From an uncultured Lachnospiraceae bacterium (lineage in GTDB: Bacteria > Bacillota > Clostridia > Lachnospirales > Lachnospiraceae), in the NCBI GenBank assembly GCA_910586955.1, contig CAJUMM010000037.1, forward strand, positions 1-26,354: 26,354 nucleotides of DNA, in the 5' to 3' direction. Positions 23,822 through 26,354 of this stretch are shown here, one piece after another (position 1 is the stretch's first letter; each line of letters opens with the position of its first letter). The notes under the pieces are model-generated. The model was not told where the DNA came from. It was given only the letters and a program-made list of their open reading frames with translations, and made no database searches. A program made the position numbers and the translations under genes.

Positions 23822-25048
23822 TTATAATACCCTCTCCAACCAATCGGATCCAGGCACGCCGTTCATCTCACAGAACTGTTCCCACACCAGGCCGAAGGGC
23901 AGGGTTTTATTTTCTTCGCTGTATATCAGGCGGCGAACCAGATCACCGTCCTCTTCATATGCCTTCAACTTACACGTGGGTTCCAGCAAAGCGTAGAGGA
24001 GAGCCTTCTTCACGCTGCGGGCACCTAACGCCTGCGCTGCAATACGATTGATAGAGCCATCAAAATAATCCGTGCCAATATGTACCTTATCAAAAGCATC
24101 CTGACGCTTGATCTCCAGCATGACCTCCTTCAGCTCATCATCCAAAGTTACCACATGATCGCTGTCCCAGCGCACGCCGCGGCTCACATGAAGCTGCACG
24201 TGACGTCCAAACACCAGATAGCTTGACAATTTTGCGGACACCACCTCCGTGGGATGGAAATGTCCCATATCCATACAGACGATGCAGTTATTCCGAATAG
24301 CCGCATAGTTGGAATAAAACTCATGGGAGCCTACCGTGTAGCTCTCCAAGCCCAGGCCAAACAGCTTACTCTCAAAAGAATCCATGGTGTAGCTCCCGTC
24401 AATCTTTTCTTTCAGGATCTCATCCATGCTTTCTACCAAAAGTTCCCTGTGCTTCAGCTTGTCTATCGTATAATCCTTATATCCGTCTGGAATCCAATGG
24501 TTGTCAATACATACCTGTCCCAACTCCCGGCCGAAATATTCGCTGATCTTACGACAGCGTTTCCCATGATTCACCCAAAATTCCCGGATGGCCGGGTCGT
24601 AGCTGGATAAGGTGAAATTATCCTCCGCCTTGTCATGGCTGAAGTAGGTGGGATTAAAATCAAGCCCAATCCCCTGCTCTTTGGCATAGTCCACCCAAAA
24701 CGCAAAGTTTTCCGGAACAATCGCATCCCGATCCACAAATTTTCCAAAATTCTCCAAATAAATTGCATGCAGAGCCAGCTTATTTTTTCCAGGAACCACG
24801 CTTAAAGCCTTTGTGAGATTAGCCATAAACTCATCCCTGCTGCGTGCCTTGCTGGGATCGCTCCCGGTCGCCTGAATGCCTCCGGAAAGCCCTCGGTCCG
24901 GACTCTCAAATCCGGACAAATCGTCAATCTGCCAGCAATGGATGCTGATCGGGATCTCGCCAAGCAGTCTCAGCGCCTCGTCCGTATCTACGCCCACCTG
25001 AGCGTAAACCTCTTTTGCCACCCTGTAATTTTGTTCCGTTGTGCCCAT
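23822..25048 (-). CDS. rhaA: L-rhamnose isomerase
   Basis: Interconverts L-rhamnose and L-rhamnulose in the cytoplasm, the first step of rhamnose catabolism, using Mn/Zn. The 408 residues follow E. coli RhaA closely by eye. Matching segments include SIHCWQ..D..GFE (35-48), GGIQATG, LHAIYLE, GLDFNP, WIPDG, FESKLFGLGLESYTVGS, MDMGHFHPTEV (259-269) with metal ligands, and RWDSDHVV. It is about ten residues shorter at the C-terminus than E. coli RhaA. The ATG at 25048 has a GGGGA-containing ribosome site. It stands alone: no rhaB, rhaD or rhamnose regulator is in view. It follows the FtsX-type permease gene by 49 bp, and no clear promoter was identified. Confidence 0.96.
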   Translation of the reverse strand: MGTTEQNYRVAKEVYAQVGVDTDEALRLLGEIPISIHCWQIDDLSGFESPDRGLSGGIQATGSDPSKARSRDEFMANLTKALSVVPGKNKLALHAIYLENFGKFVDRDAIVPENFAFWVDYAKEQGIGLDFNPTYFSHDKAEDNFTLSSYDPAIREFWVNHGKRCRKISEYFGRELGQVCIDNHWIPDGYKDYTIDKLKHRELLVESMDEILKEKIDGSYTMDSFESKLFGLGLESYTVGSHEFYSNYAAIRNNCIVCMDMGHFHPTEVVSAKLSSYLVFGRHVQLHVSRGVRWDSDHVVTLDDELKEVMLEIKRQDAFDKVHIGTDYFDGSINRIAAQALGARSVKKALLYALLEPTCKLKAYEEDGDLVRRLIYSEENKTLPFGLVWEQFCEMNGVPGSDWLERVL

Positions 25049-25097
25049 GTTCCCACGTCCCCTTTCCTATTCTTCTTCTGTTAAAACTTTGTGGTAC

Positions 25098-25778
25098 TTA
25101 CTTTCTTCTGGATAACAAAAAAAGTATCTCCTTTTTCGAAACTTTAATTCCTAAAACCAGGCTTACAACAGGCCCTGTCAATGCTGATGCCATAACTGCC
25201 AGGATTGCCTGTGGAAGCAGCGTTAATACCGTTACAGACGTATGAGCCAGGCCAGTCAAACTGACAAGATATATACCTCCGCCCCAAAGTATGAAAATAC
25301 CAATAGCTCCGCCTGCTATGCTTCCTAAAAAACTGATATTGCACGATTCTAATACCAAAAGTTCTATTATCTTCTTTTCTGAACATCCTAGTAAACGATA
25401 CATGCCTAACTCGCGATACCGTTCGGGCAGAATAACAGAAGTAATAGCAGCTATCTCTACCAAAGCTGCAATCCATAGAAAAGCAATTAACAGCTTCATC
25501 CCTGCCAGCGCAACCAGAAGAGGATCTGAGATATTCTCGCTTAAGCTCCCTGCCTGCTGTGCCTGCCAATCCGAATCGCCTTCCAGCTTTTCTTCCTGTT
25601 CCAGGGAGGAGATCTCTTGATTGGTATTCGCAATCTGCTCCATAATTACTGCGGCATAAAAAAATACGCAAATAAGCGCCAATGCACAGACACCGGTAAT
25701 CAGCCCTATTCCCCAGGATCTGCTTTTTTGTTTTGCTATATTCTTTATAGAAAGTACGGTTATGAAAAATGAACCCAC
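25098..25778 (-). CDS. FtsX-type ABC permease, short single-domain
   Basis: About 226 residues with four helices (about 23-45, 86-113, 143-170, 183-208). The FtsX cytoplasmic loop RYRELGMYRLLGCSEKKI lies after helix two. The extracellular loop between helices one and two is only about 40 residues, so this is a single FtsX module lacking the usual large domain. Start is uncertain: a GTG at 25778 lies close behind GGGGAG and gives an ordinary N-terminus; a TTG at 25799 has no ribosome site. No ATPase gene is adjacent in the window; one may lie past the contig end. It follows the DUF2182 gene closely and is AT-richer than the metabolic genes. Confidence 0.75.
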   Translation of the reverse strand: MGSFFITVLSIKNIAKQKSRSWGIGLITGVCALALICVFFYAAVIMEQIANTNQEISSLEQEEKLEGDSDWQAQQAGSLSENISDPLLVALAGMKLLIAFLWIAALVEIAAITSVILPERYRELGMYRLLGCSEKKIIELLVLESCNISFLGSIAGGAIGIFILWGGGIYLVSLTGLAHTSVTVLTLLPQAILAVMASALTGPVVSLVLGIKVSKKEILFLLSRRK

Positions 25779-25805
25779 AATCTCCCCATCCTGTCCCAAA
25801 CTATA

Positions 25806-26319
25806 TTACTGCAAAATTAGCACAGAAACGCTCATAGCAATAGAAAGTCCACCTGCAGCCACTAAAATCCAGCCTGCTACTTTACTAAGCCCGGTTCCGA
25901 ATTTTGCATTTTTTTCTTCGTACATCAAAATGGTAAACAATCCCATCCACACAACATTCATCATTCCCAGGGGGAACATCACTATCATCAGCGCCAGGCA
26001 GCATCCAATACACTCTCCTCCATGGCGCAGTCCCATCCGAAATGCCCCCATGTTTCCCGGCTGATAATATTTGGCTGCAAACATCAACGGATGCTGGCAT
26101 CCTTTCAGGCAGGCATTTTTCAAAGGGCTCAGCTGATAAATCCCACAGAGCAGCATCAGAAGGCTGACGCACAGCCATAAGTTTTTCCAGCTGCTCATAA
26201 AACCACCTATGATCTGAAACCCAAGTCGGGCGGCTGCCCAACAGCCTACGCCAAATAAAAGCCATAGCAGACAATACGCAAGTATAAATGAGCACACCGG
26301 CCCATAGATAAATCCCCGC
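25806..26319 (-). CDS. DUF2182 family predicted metal-binding membrane protein, 5'-truncated
   Basis: The open frame runs through the end of biological sequence, so the N-terminus is missing. The visible part has four to five membrane helices and the family core YQLSPLKNACLKGCQHP followed by GAFRMGLRHG and a Cys-rich helix (ECIGCCLAL). These match the Cys and His pattern of the DUF2182/COG5486 proteins, predicted to bind metal within the membrane. An internal GTG at 26297 is not a real start, because coding continues upstream (RGFIYGP). The function of the family is not established. It is followed closely by the short FtsX permease gene. Confidence 0.8.
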
Positions 26320-26354
26320 AGATCGGAAGAGCGTCGTGTAGGGAAAGAGTGTAG
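26320..26354. other. Illumina TruSeq adapter remnant at the contig end
   Basis: The last 35 bases begin AGATCGGAAGAGC and continue GTCGTGTAGGGAAAG, matching the common Illumina adapter (reverse complement of the universal primer). This is not genomic sequence. The junction base 26320 could belong to either. Confidence 0.96.

Overview
The window looks like a contig end from a gut-type Clostridia, most likely a Lachnospiraceae. That is inferred from strong AGGAGG-type ribosome sites, GTG/TTG starts, a Csp-like subtilase, a three-domain S1 protein, a split transketolase and several two-component/ABC modules. The genus cannot be fixed from sequence alone. Most genes are moderately GC-rich. The left 237 bases and the patch at 14033-14340 are clearly AT-richer. 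No rRNA, tRNA, CRISPR array, transposase or phage gene was seen. The last 35 bases (26320-26354) match Illumina TruSeq adapter sequence, so biological sequence ends near 26319 inside a gene.

Left third (238-7650, all minus strand): aroD (type I dehydroquinate dehydratase) overlaps a LacI-family repressor gene by 7 nt. Downstream is a near-consensus promoter with two identical 14-bp operators and, near their midpoint, an inverted repeat. This drives a tight operon: GmhA-like SIS isomerase, ROK sugar kinase, Gfo/Idh/MocA dehydrogenase and a TIM-barrel sugar isomerase/epimerase. It reads as a substrate-inducible catabolic module for an unidentified sugar. A cytoplasmic Csp-like subtilisin follows. 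Between aroD and the divergent S1 gene lies a 357-bp gene-free stretch holding two 110-bp repeats whose hairpin stems carry compensatory base changes.

Middle (8008-14318, plus strand): an S1-domain RNA-binding protein, a terminator, then an OmpR-type response regulator, a histidine kinase with a small extracellular loop, an ABC ATPase and a two-domain FtsX/MacB-type permease. This resembles peptide-sensing/export modules. A TGTAA-type repeat inside the 3' end of the kinase gene probably binds the regulator and drives the transporter genes. A 60-residue orphan protein follows in the AT-rich patch.

Right-middle (14432-23617): a minus-strand set of response regulator, large histidine kinase with an unexplained C-terminal extension, lipoprotein solute-binding protein, fused double permease and ATPase of the ferric/phosphonate/sugar-phosphate import class. 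Divergent from it on the plus strand are the two halves of a split transketolase and a histidine phosphatase, all overlapping. Together they suggest sensing and import of a phosphorylated or anionic sugar feeding the non-oxidative pentose phosphate pathway (inference).

Right end (23678-26319, minus strand): a shared terminator, L-rhamnose isomerase (rhaA) without other rhamnose genes, a short FtsX-type permease without a visible ATPase, and a truncated DUF2182 membrane protein running into the contig end.
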